Below are positions 8,217 through 18,942 of a stretch of 35,391 nt of DNA, one piece after another (the first letter of the stretch is position 1; each line of letters opens with the position of its first letter). This DNA comes from Nemertoderma westbladi. Its lineage: Eukaryota > Xenacoelomorpha > Nemertodermatida > Nemertodermatidae. Below the pieces are notes generated by a model, which had not been told where the DNA came from, made no database searches, and saw nothing but the letters and a program-made list of their open reading frames with translations. Position numbers and translations under genes: made by a program. The stretch lies in NCBI GenBank assembly GCA_032718475.1, contig JAUCBJ010007918.1, positions 1-35,391 of the forward strand, written 5' to 3'.

Positions 8217-10978
8217 TATATATATTATGGCCGGTTGTCCATGACTACGCTTTCCATGAGTTGGATCCCAGAGAAGTAGATCTGGTATGACCTCGTCTTT
8301 ACTTCGCCAGCAGTGCCCACTGAATCTTAATCTGCGTTCATGGAGGGTGGTTGATACAGGTGGTATTGTACCATAAAGCTCGGTATTTGTCATGTGTTGT
8401 CTCCAACTGATGTTTAGGGCTGCCCTTAGTAGTCTTGTGTAGCAACCATCAATTCGTTGTTCAAGTGATTTAGTCAGTGTCCAGGTCTCACCCCCATATA
8501 AAAATACACTTTCCATTGTGGCTCGAAAGAACTTAGTATTCAGGTGCCTGGAGAGATCTGATTTCCATTTCTGATAGAGCTACCCAAGCCTTTGCTTTCC
8601 TAACTTCTATGTGCTTTTTGCTACTCTCTTTCCATGATCCAAGGTACTGGAAGTCGTCGACCTTCCTTAGTTGATTATTATCAATGGTTGTCAAGTTTCC
8701 ATCAACATTAAAGGTCATGAATTCGGTCTTGGTAGCATTTATATGCAACCCAACCTCCTTAGCAGCCCTCTCCACTTTATTTAGTAGAAGCTGTGCATCT
8801 GCTAGCGTATTAGAGAGAAGGGCGATGTCATCCGCAAAGTCGATGTCTGTGACTGTAGTTGCCGGATATCTACTACTTCTGCATTCTTGAAGTGTGAATC
8901 CCAGATCTTCACCCTTTGTGGCCGTCCTCATTGCGTAATCCAGCACAATTACAAATAGTAATGGTGCTAATGTGTCACCTTGCAGCACGCCAGCAAGGAT
9001 TGGGAAAAACTCAGTTTCACCATCTGTTGAGAGTACCTGCGCTTCTGTGTCACAATATAACAATCCAATGCCAGCAACAATTACTTCTGGTATTCCATAA
9101 GCTCTTAGGATTTCAAGCATTTTACCTCTATGGATGGAGTCGAATGCCTTCTTAAAGTCCACAAAAGTCATGACAGCGGGGAGATTCTTTGACTTAATTC
9201 CTTCAATCAGTCTCCGTAGTGCAAGTATCTGAGCTATTGTTGATCTACTTGGTCGAAATCCGTTTTGGCTCTTACGCAGTAGTTTCTCTATGTGAGGCCT
9301 AATCCTATATAGAATCATTTTATTGTATATTTTGGCAGCTACCACAAGCAGACAGATCCCACGATAGTTTGTTGGTATGCCGAGGTCTCCTTTCTTGGGG
9401 AGAGGCTTTAGTTGACCTTTAGTCCAAATTGGTGGTGGCTTTTCCCCTTTTAACATCCGGTTGCAAACATTCAATAATGGTCTGTTTAGCACTCCGGTTT
9501 TCCATACCTCCGTTGGGATTTCATCTAATCCACTCGCTTTATTATTGGACATGCTTTTAATGCTTCTTTGGAGTTCGGCAGGTGTGAAGTCCCCTGTTTC
9601 TATAGGTAGTGTCTTGTCATATATTTTCCTTGTAGGGCTGACCTCGATGTTTGGTGGCTGCCCAAGCAAGTTGCTGAAGTGATTTTTCCACTTCCCAACA
9701 CGTTCTTCAGGACTATCGGCCTTGAGGTGCCCCTTTGCACAACTTTTCCGACCAGATATCTCATTTACAGTTTGCCAGGTAAGTCTTGATTGTTGCTGTA
9801 TGTGAGAAGTTGTAATTGCTTCAATTTTATCCTGTATGTACTTTTCCTGGCTGATGTTGTAGGCCCATTTAAGAACGTCCTTAGCATTCTCAACATTGTT
9901 AATGTTTTCGGTTTTTGGTTGTTCTGTTTTAACTTTGTAGGCTATCTTAAGATCTTCTCTCTTACAAGTAACCTCAGAGTTTCGCCATGGCACATACTGT
10001 TTTCGTTTGGGTTTCTGGGGGATATGCCTCTTAGCTGATTCCTTGTGATCTGTTATTATATTCTGGTATATTGAATCGGTGGATTGGTCTTCATCCATTG
10101 ACTGAAGTGCTTCAAAGCGGTTTTGAACTTCTACTGTGTAAGCATCCTTTATAGCAGTGTCAGTTCTGGGATTCTCCCAGTCATTGTTGATTTGCTTGCT
10201 TGTCCTGGGATTGCTGGCTCTCAAACTGAGTCTGATCTCTGCAGTTACAATTCTGTGGTCCGAACCAATTAGGTTGAATGAGCTGTATGCCTCGCAGTTG
10301 ATAATGCTGTTTCTCCACTTTATGTTTATAAGGATGTAATACAGTTGTGCTTTGGTTCCATTAGGGTATTGAAAGGTCCGTAGCTTTCCCTTACTCTTTT
10401 CGAATGTGTTGTTTGTTGGTATCAATTCACATTCTTCCACATTTCTAACAGTAAGTACCTATTTCTGTTAGAACTGGTGTTATAGGTGTAACCCTTGATG
10501 TCTTCTGGGCCAATTTGCGCAATTAGGTCACCAGCAATGACTTTAACATTGTGTTTCGGAATGTCCTTTATAAGTCCAGTCAGTTCTTCATAAAACTTGA
10601 ATGCTTGTTCTGGCTCTGAGGCATTGGTTGGTCTGTAGCAACATATACCTGTTGCCTTGGGATTCCCATCAAATGTTGCAATCATGACCCTGGAATTTAT
10701 ATATTGTTTAGGGTCTTAGGTGCAAATGGGCTTAGAAGAATTCCTACTCTACCAATTCATGCATTGGCCGAGTTTCTTACTGCTGAGCTTGTTACTAACG
10801 TCCATCCATTTCCAATGTCATTGTACTTCATGGCAGTGTCTTCATGACAAATCCGATGTTCTTGGATGCAGATGATGTCGATGTTATATTCCATTGCCAG
10901 AGCGACTATGTCACCCTGTGTGGTATGTGCTTTGTGGTAGTAAAGGACACGAATATTACAGTAGCATAAATGATTCAA
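8217..10978 (-). mobile_element. LINE A: non-LTR retrotransposon with endonuclease and RT
   Basis: On the minus strand the endonuclease starts near 10978 (NIRVLYYHKAHTTQGDIV, then IDIICIQEHRI) and continues in a second frame from 10685 (VKVIAGDL...). The RT frame 10440-8533 is open for 635 codons. It has NYRGI, VDFKKAFDS, GVLQGDTLAP and the catalytic TDIDFADD (FADD at 8827-8838). The post-RT part (LYGGETWTLTK, RRLRFSGHCWRSKDEV) reads 8516-8217 and then continues at 3508-3394. I count about three to four frameshifts or stops, so the copy is dead but fairly young. The clade is not certain. It is APE-type and closely related to LINE B here. Confidence 0.93.
8533..10440 (-). pseudogene. LINE A reverse transcriptase frame
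   Basis: This 635-codon frame begins inside the endonuclease C-terminus (GSDHRIVTAEI is the conserved SDH block of APE nucleases). It passes through a charged linker and then all RT motifs: template-grip KKGDLGIPTNYRG, QNGFRPSRST, motif A VDFKKAFDS, motif B VLQGDTLAPLLF, motif C FADD, and the thumb entry GLHINATKTEFM. The protein would copy its own RNA into DNA at a nicked target. Frame changes on both ends (about 10440 and 8525) prevent a full-length product, so this is a fossil, although the RT core itself looks undamaged. Confidence 0.9.
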
Positions 10979-10979
10979 G

Positions 10980-11460
10980 ATTTACTTTTATGTAATTATT
11001 TTATGTACCGGTTCTGGAATACAACGAAATTGTTCGTAGCTTAAATTTATAACATTGATTAGAAATTATGTAATAACAATAGTTTTAGTTTAACGAGTGC
11101 AACCAATGATGGTAGACAATTAGTCTCCCCCTTCCCTTGTCAACGGGTTACCACATTAAATATAACCTTGCCCTCTCGTGAACAAAGACAATAAATGGCA
11201 ATGGAGAATCGATAAGAACCATCGACCTATTTCCTTGTATACTATTTTTGAACTGTAAACACTGTATTATACATTATTGCACGCGCAACACATGAAGTGA
11301 AGAATAGAAGCGTATGCCACACAGCCACAGTATACAGGTATGCTGTAGGATACATTTCTATTGAAAGCATTTGATGGTTGTATATTGAACGTACATTATT
11401 GTCTTATTTTAGTACTGAACTGCTTGGAACACGTAGGCCTACTAATGATAAACGTCGTAT
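10980..11460. other. Spacer
   Basis: This is AT-rich with no recognisable coding or RNA feature. LINE A homology fades out at about 10980 and I did not find a convincing target duplication there. Confidence 0.4.
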
Positions 11461-11469
11461 AGGCATAGT

Positions 11470-11600
11470 TATACGCAGCACCTACGCGTAGTTCGTGTAG
11501 GACCTACGCGTAGCTACACGTAGCACCTATGCGTAGTTAATGTTAATACTCCGAAACTGGTGATATTGGCCTAATGTATCGAACTACGCGTAGGCCTAAG
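11470..11600. repeat. Cluster of CTACGCGTAG palindromes
   Basis: The perfect 10-bp palindrome CTACGCGTAG occurs at 11482-11491, 11504-11513 and 11584-11593, with a one-base variant at 11527-11536. They sit in a degenerate repeat (GTAG.ACCTACGCGTAG). The last copy runs directly into TAGGCCTA. Confidence 0.85.
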
Positions 11601-11668
11601 TGTAGCTCGAAAAGATTTACCCTACATTTTTACTTCTACTGGTAGGCACTAATTTTTGGTTCCCCGGC

Positions 11669-11773
11669 TTTAGATCTTAGAGCACCTTAGATCCTGAACG
11701 AACTTAGATCTTGAATGAACATAGATCCTATCCATACGAATTTAGATCTTACCCATACGAACTTAGATCCTAC
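11669..11773 (-). repeat. Minisatellite array, minus orientation (6 units)
   Basis: Six units of 16-22 bp each contain (G)AACTTAGATC(C/T)T, with TAGATC at about 11671, 11689, 11705, 11722, 11743 and 11765. The motif is the reverse complement of the array at 16612-16905. Confidence 0.85.
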
Positions 11774-11775
11774 CA

Positions 11776-12740
11776 CCATAATAATAATACATTGCAACGA
11801 ATTAGCTATTATTTGGCAAATTATAGTTTGTTGGTGAGTCACTGATTGCTACTACTAACAGTACTTTGAGTGTATGACTTATTTGCATTAGATCATTATA
11901 AATACTTTTATATGCTTAATGTAACACAATACAATACTGTATACTATAGTATCGATACGCAATAATTATTCTTGTCCGTTTAAATCGCTCATAATGTCCT
12001 TTTTATTGGCTTTTGATGTCCGCCAGAAATCTACCGTTGGGTTCCATGCTACCGGTTTCTCTACTGCTGTTCTCTTAGGCTATCAGTACCGGTATTAGTA
12101 TATAGAGCAGTATTTTGCAATATTGCTGTATTGTATGTAGTTATAAAGCCTATGCCTTAGAAATAATATATAGCATTATACTACGTACTCAGCTACTGTA
12201 CTATAGTTATAAATGATACGTTGTAAATGAGAGAATGATGGTAATTAATAAACTTATTTCAGAATTTTAGTACCGGCTGACTGCGCTACCTTTTAAATAA
12301 TTAATAAATTTTAGATAATTGATACATATCTGGACTGTCAGGGCCCTAAACCGATTAGGTTCTCTGTTCGCAGAACACCGAACACTATTCCGGCCACGGA
12401 ACTAGTCCAGCAGAATGCCTTTATAGAATCCTGGAATTTGTGGGACGAGAGGATCTCAGCAACTAAGCGAAAACGAACAATAGGATGTTCCTAGACCCCC
12501 CCCCCAAAAATTTATCTAGAAGACTTTTTCCCATATACATTACGTTTCAAAAGTCTACGGTTCTCCGGCTAGGGCCAATTTGAGTCAAAAAGTCCGCTTC
12601 CCTAGCAACCACGTTGCTATGGAGCTACAGCCAAAACGGCTAATGCTACGGAGTTGGGACCGGCGCCAATCAATAGGCAGCATATGGGTTTACCTTCACA
12701 ACTTCGAGTTTGAAGTTGCCCGATCAAGATCTTGACCGTG
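11776..12740. other. Spacer
   Basis: Non-coding by inspection. It contains a run of nine C near 12497 and a 7-bp inverted repeat TAGCAAC-CAC-GTTGCTA at 12603-12619. The last ~80 bp become rich in GATC and grade into the 2.3-kb repeat. Confidence 0.4.
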
Positions 12741-12741
12741 A

Positions 12742-15058
12742 TCAGCAAAGATCAGTTTTGATCAGGTATCGGACACTCAAGGCTTGCGACCCCACATTAG
12801 TCATGATTCCCGTTAAAATATTTTAAAAAAAGTGAATTCTTCCTGGTCAAAACGCAAGATCATGATCGCGCAAAGATCGGACTTCGTAAAATCGTAACTA
12901 AGCATTTTGGATATAAACAATTACTGTAGGAAACGTTCAGAACACCGCCCTGAGTCGATTAAAAAAATCGATCGGACAACCGGTTCTCGAGATCTGATAC
13001 CTGATCATTAAAGATCAGATTTTTTAGTTTTTTCGGATTTTCTCGAAAACTTTGTTTGAGACCCCCGATTTTTTTTTTACGAATCGACTTCTATGATGAA
13101 GGGGCAACTTTTGAGCATTTCGAAATTTTCAAAAAGCGATTTGATCAGGCCGCGATCAGAAAAGATCGTGTTTTCTGTTTTATTTCGAAGACCAAGTCCT
13201 GGGAGTTCACCGTATGGAAAAACTTAACATCACAAAAAGATTCCTCACCCTCGAATTATGGGGGGTAGCCAAAATTTGGGCATAAAAAAGTTCAAGTCTA
13301 GTGGGTCAAAACTCAAGATCATGATCGCGAAAAGATCAGTATATTTAAAATCGAATCTAAGAATTTTTCTAATAAACATTCATTGTAAGAAATGTGCAAT
13401 GGTCTATTCTGAGTTGATTAAAAAAAAATTGGCTCGATCGGGCAACCAGTTATCGAGATCAGCTTCCTGATCATAAAAGATTGTGTTTTTCTGTTTTTCC
13501 CGATTTTCTCGAAAACTTTGTTTGAGACCCCCGATTTTTTTTTTACGAATCGACTTCTATGGTGAAGGGGCAACTTTTGAGCATTTCAAAATTTTCAAAA
13601 AGCAATTTGATCTGGCCATGATCAGGAAAGATCATGTTTTCGGTTTTATTTCGAAGACCAAGTCCTGTAAGTTCACCGTATGAAAAAACTTAACATTACA
13701 AAAAGATTCCTCACCCTCGAATTAGAGGGGGTAGCCAAAATTTGACCATAAAAAAGTTCAATTCTAGGGGGTCAAAAGATCATGATCGCGAAATGATCAG
13801 TTTTTTCGAAATTACTTCTGAGCATTTTGGGGCAAAACTTTCAAACTAAAAAACATTCACTGGAGTGTTCTAAGTAGATTAAAAAAAATTTCGACTCAAT
13901 AGGCCTACCGGTACCGGAGATATGGTCGTCCAAAGTCTGCTTCCGGTAATTCGAAAATATTTCGAAAACCCTTGATCGAATTTTTTCCTTGAAAATATGT
14001 GAATGTACAGTTAGTGTACCCGCATCTAACGATATATCACAATCCATATTTCGGATGACAGGTACCGGTGAAATCAGACTTTACCGAAAAAAATTCAAAT
14101 TTTAGCTACTCATGTCTGACTATCTCGAAAACTATAATAGGTATGGAAATGCTTTCACTGCAAGAAATGTTCGCCTATCCAATGCGCTTCTAACTCTGTG
14201 CTGGGATTTTGCATAGTGTCAAAACCTACAACTTAACCCCCCCAGCGGAGGGAACGGAGTGACCGGAGCGCCAGTACTATCTTTCATTATTATGAAGTAA
14301 TAAGGGCGGTGGGTGGGGTAGGTGGTGAACACTATTTATAGGGTGGAGGGAGGGTCTAGTATATTACTTTAGGATATTTGATTTCTTTGCAATATAGTTT
14401 AGCTGCCTCAGTCTTATTTGTAATATGTTATACATTATATCAAATTATATCAAGTTTTAACATACTACATTGTCTACCTGTAGGAGAAATATACAATGTA
14501 GGGCTCATAATATATTTATAAATAAATGTAGTATATTTACATTGTATCCAGAGTTAATTGATACTATTACGGTATTATACTAAAGACGCCGCTTTGATAT
14601 ATCTGATCAAATGGCAATTTCTTGTATATTATCTATTTCACTATCTTGGGTATATCATTCAATTTCTAAAACTATAATAATAAACATTTACTTCACTTCT
14701 TGTTTACTCGCATGGATATATTGATATAAAACACTTCAGTATAATATCTTATAGGGCCAAACACAGATTAATCGGAATAATATGTTTAATTATTATTACA
14801 ATGGGCACATTGAAGTAAGTAGTACATGAGTTTGATAAAATAATTATGAATCTGTATCTTATTCTACTTTGTCTATATGATTATGTTATATAATAATGTT
14901 ACTTTATCACTTTGGTTTAAACCGATCTCCTTTACTATTACTTACTACTTATACTACTACTACTATTACTACTACTGCTACTGACTACTACAGAGTTATA
15001 TATTATAAGAGGATGGGGTTCGTGATTATTAGTTATTATACAAGTGCCCCTCGGCTAT
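12742..15058 (+). repeat. 2.3-kb GATC-rich interspersed repeat, copy 1
   Basis: This whole segment recurs in reverse complement at 24973-27340, with high identity by eye. Inside it is a ~466-bp tandem repeat: TCTCGAAAACTTTGTTTGAG begins at 13041 and again at 13507, and each unit has several GATCATGATCGCG and AAAGATC motifs. A third, more diverged partial unit follows to about 14000. The right third is AT-rich with TAC triplet runs near 14950-14990 and ends ..CCTCGGCTAT. The ~70-codon open frames in each unit lack similarity to known proteins and are probably not genes. I cannot name the family. It may be a large non-autonomous DNA element. Confidence 0.85.
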
Positions 15059-15339
15059 AGAGAGTCCACCCTCGGTTGCTTACTGGATAATGCATTTAAA
15101 ATGGATCATGACTACTGTAATGTTATGGGTATTTGTAGTGGTACCTCTAAATCTGTAATGTAGTTCTAAACTAACAGATCAGTCCACATACAATGTGTTC
15201 GAAAAATCTACTTATTCCCCATTTGAAACACACTATGATATCGAAAATATCGGGCCGGTTTTAGCTAAAAAGCAAAAACGTTGTCCCAATAAAGGATATA
15301 CTGGACAACTGTACATAATGTAAAATAATGCCGCAAGAT

Positions 15340-16215
15340 AATGTGCTCCTTTTCCTCAATTGGTAAAGTGTGGTCTCGGTTATTGTTTTGGTTAGAAAAT
15401 TCCGTTACTGTAACCTGCTCCTCTCCCCAATTGCTAAATTGATCGTTTATTGTCTTGGTTAGAAACACCCGCTTCTGTAACCTGCTATTTTCCCTCAATT
15501 GGTAATTGTGATCGTGTATTATTGTTATGGTTAGAAAAGCCCGCATCTGTAACCTGCTCCTTTCCCCAATTGGTAAAGTGACCGTTTATTGTTTTAGTTA
15601 GAAAAGCCCGCCTCTGTAACCTGATCCTTTCCCCCAATACGTGAAGTTTATTATTTTGGCTAGAATAGCCCTTCTATGTAACCTGCTCGTTTTCCCCCAA
15701 TAGGTAAACTGATTGTTTATTGTTTTGATTAGAATAGCCAGTGTAACCTGCTCCGTTCCCTCAATTGGTAAGGTGCTTGTTTCTTGTTTTGGTTAGAAAA
15801 GAGCTGAAGAGTGCCTCTGGAACCTGCTCCTTTTCCTCAATGGGTAAGGAGACTGTTTATTGTTTTGGTTAGAAAATCCCGCCTCTGTAACCTGCTCCTT
15901 TCCATCAATTAGTTAAGTGATCGTTTATAGTTTTGGTTAGAAAATCTCGCTTCTGTAATCTGCTCCTTTCCCTGATGTGGTAAAGTGACCGTTTATTGTC
16001 TTGGTTAGAAAGCCCGCCTCTGTAACCTGCTCCTTTCCTTCATTTGGTAAACGGACTGTTTATTATTGTTTTGGTTAGAAAATCCCGCATCTGTATCCTG
16101 CTCCTTTCCCTCAATTAGTTAAATGATCGTCTATTGTTTTGGTTAGAAAATCCGGCCTCTCTAACCTTCTCCTTTCCATCAATTGGTAATTGTTTTTGGC
16201 TATAAAATGAGTGTT
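15340..16215 (+). repeat. Minisatellite, ~67-bp unit, about 13 copies
   Basis: Each unit has GGTTAGAAAA, then GCCCGCCTCTGTAACCTGCT, then CCTTTCCCTCAATTGGTAAA, then GTTTATTGTTTT. The GTTAGAAAA-like core appears about 13 times between 15392 and 16198 with spacing of roughly 56-77 bp. The units are diverged from one another by point changes and small indels, so this is an old array without recent homogenisation. Confidence 0.92.
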
Positions 16216-16330
16216 TTGCTACGTCATATTGTAACCGATTATCGACAACAACCACCAACTATTAAATTTAGAGTCTTTTACCACAGGCGCATATGGAAAT
16301 CTATCTCATAGTCTATAAATCATGGAATTT

Positions 16331-16460
16331 TGAATGTTTTGCCACAATTATTGTAAATTAAACTGTCTGACAGTCAAGAAATCAACAAATGTTGAATGTT
16401 TTGGCATAGGCACTTTTGAAATCAACTGTCTGACAGTCCAGAAATCACCAGTCTGACAGT
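16331..16460. repeat. 63-bp repeat with ACTGTCTGACAGT palindromes
   Basis: Two units of about 63 bp start GAATGTTTTG(C/G)C and carry ACTGTCTGACAGT at 16362-16374 and 16425-16437. A third partial palindrome, CAGTCTGACAGT, is at 16449-16460. ACTGTC and GACAGT are arms of a short hairpin. Confidence 0.8.
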
Positions 16461-16611
16461 TTGAAGAAATACATACATAAAAAGTCATTAAATGGACAAC
16501 AAAAGTCATTATGCACAATTCGTAATAAAAGGCGGACAAAAAAGTCAAATAAACAGACATAAAAAATGACTGCCGTATGGATAGAACGCGGCGAAAGCAG
16601 TGGTTCACCTA

Positions 16612-16905
16612 CTGTAGTTAGGATCTAAGTTCACCTAGTTAGGTTCTATGTTCACCAAGTTAGGATCTAAGTTCACCTAGTTAGGATATAAGTTCCCCTA
16701 GTTAGGATCTAAGTTCACCTACTTTCTAGTTAGGATCTAAGTTTACCTAGGTAGGATCTAAGTTCACCCAGATATGATCTATAAGTTCACCTAGGTAGGA
16801 TCTAAGTTCACCCAGATAGGATATATGTTCGCATATATAGGACCTAAGTTCGCATAAAAGATCTAAGTTCATCAAAGTCAGGCCCTGCAGGATCTAAGTT
16901 CGTTT
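16612..16905 (+). repeat. Minisatellite array, plus orientation (~21-bp unit, about 14 copies)
   Basis: Units of about 21 bp read (G)TTAGGATCTAAGTTCACCTA, with regular spacing at first (about 16620, 16641, 16662, 16683, 16704) and more divergence to the right (GGATCTAAGTTCG at the end). The motif is the reverse complement of the array at 11669-11773. Confidence 0.93.
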
Positions 16906-17448
16906 TACCCTAGGCTAATTTTTCAGTATTAATCAAGGGACTACTATGACCAGTAGTACAGTACCGGTAGTATACTACTGTACCGTACTATCAGTCAGCT
17001 AGTAGTATATTAGTCCTTGCCTTGGGAGGCCTATCACTGTATTATCTATTAATTTAACATTCTGACATTACAGCCTACCGGTAGTCCTTGATTACAGCAT
17101 TAACCCTACAGTACTGCAGTATGGGAAACGAAGTGCGAAGGCTGAAACGACACCCCAATTGGAAATTTGTAGACAGTTGCGGTAGGTAGGTAGGCGGTAG
17201 GCGTAGGCCTAACCGTTTACTTTAACAGTTTAACCGTTTACGTTTAGGCGTTTACTGACTGTACTGGTAGAGGTTAGTACAGCAGTCTGGCAGTACTGCA
17301 GTAACCTCTCTGCCTCTACCAGTGACCAGTAAAGGCCTACGACAAATACTGACATACGACCGCACGGCACCCGGCGCAAGCTTCGCTTTTTGCTATTTTA
17401 GGCCTACTTCTGTACTTGCATTGTTGTAAGTTCCGAAGTTGTAACACC
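16906..17448. promoter_or_regulatory. Upstream region of the RSBN1-like gene
   Basis: It contains GTAGGTAGGTAGGCGGTAGG simple repeats (about 17180-17200) and an imperfect hairpin with ACTGGTAGAG at 17263-17272 and CTCTACCAGT at 17314-17323. CpG content rises from about 17340. A pyrimidine-rich stretch followed by TTTTAG at 17396-17401 could be a 3' splice site for a non-coding 5' exon. No TATA box is evident. The regulatory role is inferred from position only. Confidence 0.35.
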
Positions 17449-18909
17449 ATGGAGAACAATCTTACAACTGAGTCTGTGATTAAGATTAAACCATATCATG
17501 ACGAATCACCTTGTTCGCCGACCCCGACCCCGACAGCCACGACTTGCAACGACGATACACTTAGTTCTAATGAAACTGTTGACGATAATAAAACTGAATT
17601 GAACTCCTTACTTGGAGTTGAGGAGTCACTGGAACTTCCAACGAAAAAGTTAAAAAAGCGAATTCGGTGTCCCCAACCAGTGAGTAACGAGATAAACAGC
17701 CTTTACAAAGTCGCCCCACCGTCGCCTTTATCTTATAGGCTTTACGGTTTGCCAATACGTCATCCGAATCACCTTAAATATGGGAACTTAATTTACGTTG
17801 AAACTATGTGTAACGGCGGCGCAGAAGTTGTAAGTTGTATATCCGACGAAGTTAACAGCTTAGTCGGTGAACAACTTACGGAATTCGCGCGAGAATTCAT
17901 CCAGTTTGTTTTCCTCGAGAAACAGGAAGCTGTTGCGGAACACGTCCTCGGAATAGTTCGTGGCGGTTGCCAAGCAATTCCTGACTTTCTAGAATACTTC
18001 GCGAAGCACCATCCCTCGATGAACGTTACAACTTCCCCGATGAGCAACCCTAAGGAGGTTCAGACGGTTAAATTTTCTAAATTCCACGAAGAGATTCGAG
18101 AAACTTATCGCAGCGGAATCTATCGATACGGGCCGCTGCTGAATATATCGTTAGTTGGGCGGGTTCGGGAGGAGGCGGGCGGGTTCTTCCCAGAGCTGCT
18201 CGACGCGTTGGAGGAGTCGCCATTCCTACGGGAAACTCTGCCTTGGGGCGCCATGAGTTCGGTAGTCATGGGAACGAGGGAGGAGTCCAACGACGGCCCG
18301 ATACTGTGGGTGCGGCCCGGCGAGCAGGTGGTGTCCGCGGCGGAGATTGGGGGGCGCGCGGGGGCCGGTCGAGGGGGCGGGCGATCTCCCGGGAAGCACA
18401 ACGCGAGGGGGCAGTTGAGACGCCTATACTCAGCTAGGAGCAACCAACCCCGGGAGTTTGTGTTCGAGGACCGAACTAAACCGCACGCCGACCATGTCGG
18501 ACACGGGTTGGACAGACGGACAACGGCCGCCGTGGGGCTGCTCAAGGGTGTAGCGGTCCCCCAGGGGGCCGACCTACCCACCGCCCCGTACCGCGAGGTT
18601 AAGGAAGCGATCCTATTCCACGCAAAGGATTTCCCCCGCGTGGTCTCCCGCCTACAGTTGGACCTCTACGAGCCGCCGATGTCGCAATGCGCCGATTGGC
18701 TGGACGAAGGGAAACTCAACCAATTAGAGGCGGAGGGCGTTAGTTACGCCCGCTTGCGTCTCCATCACAACGACATGTATTTTATTCCTCGGAACGTTGT
18801 ACACCAGTTCCGAACGGTTTCTGCGTGCACCAGTATAGCCTGGCACGTCCGTCTCAAACAATATTATAGCAACACATTTGGGGAAACTGATGGGGATTTA
18901 ACTTCCTAA
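17449..18909 (+). CDS. RSBN1: RSBN1/KDM9-type JmjC-like histone H4K20 demethylase, single exon
   Basis: The 486-residue protein matches the conserved half of the RSBN1/RSBN1L/DPY-21 family, nuclear Fe(II)/2-oxoglutarate enzymes linked to H4K20me2 demethylation. After a low-complexity N-terminus and a basic patch, KKLKKRIR (66-73, a likely nuclear signal), the order is [61 protein letters not shown] and [13 protein letters not shown] Gly/Arg-rich insert follows, then [13 protein letters not shown] and [10 protein letters not shown]. His346-X-Asp348 and His452 fit the metal-binding HxD...H triad. The start is the first in-frame ATG, with A at -3 and G at +4. There are no introns, stops or frameshifts. 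GC rises sharply in the second half. It lacks the long N- and C-terminal tails of vertebrate RSBN1 (about 800 residues). The family call is firm. Activity is inferred. Confidence 0.93.
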   Translation: MENNLTTESVIKIKPYHDESPCSPTPTPTATTCNDDTLSSNETVDDNKTELNSLLGVEESLELPTKKLKKRIRCPQPVSNEINSLYKVAPPSPLSYRLYGLPIRHPNHLKYGNLIYVETMCNGGAEVVSCISDEVNSLVGEQLTEFAREFIQFVFLEKQEAVAEHVLGIVRGGCQAIPDFLEYFAKHHPSMNVTTSPMSNPKEVQTVKFSKFHEEIRETYRSGIYRYGPLLNISLVGRVREEAGGFFPELLDALEESPFLRETLPWGAMSSVVMGTREESNDGPILWVRPGEQVVSAAEIGGRAGAGRGGGRSPGKHNARGQLRRLYSARSNQPREFVFEDRTKPHADHVGHGLDRRTTAAVGLLKGVAVPQGADLPTAPYREVKEAILFHAKDFPRVVSRLQLDLYEPPMSQCADWLDEGKLNQLEAEGVSYARLRLHHNDMYFIPRNVVHQFRTVSACTSIAWHVRLKQYYSNTFGETDGDLTS

Positions 18910-18936
18910 AATGAACTTCACAAATTGACCTGATGT

Positions 18937-18942
18937 ATTAAA
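18937..18942 (+). terminator. Candidate polyadenylation signal ATTAAA
   Basis: ATTAAA lies 28 bp after the RSBN1-like stop codon. It is the commonest variant of AATAAA. Its closeness to the stop would give a very short 3' UTR, and other AT-rich signals further on cannot be excluded. Confidence 0.4.

Noticed and set aside
3384-10990. Target-site duplication around LINE A
   Set aside because: Sequences next to the 3' TAG tail (about 3370-3383) and the 5' limit (about 10978-10995) do not match. The 5' limit is uncertain.
12603-12619. TAGCAAC-CAC-GTTGCTA as an RFX X-box
   Set aside because: The half-sites face outward relative to the X-box consensus and no gene start is nearby.
13056-13683. Two ~66-70-codon frames (starting RPPIFFLRIDFY) and their counterparts at 26547-27019
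   Set aside because: They lie in tandem units of the 2.3-kb repeat, and their similarity follows the DNA repeat. Coding potential is not supported.
12742-15058. 2.3-kb repeat as a Helitron
   Set aside because: The left end begins TC, but the right end reads CTAT, not CTRR. I see no 3' hairpin just before it and no A/T insertion site.
15340-16215. Regular repeats as a CRISPR array
   Set aside because: The units are contiguous ~67-bp minisatellite copies without unique spacers, in an animal genome.
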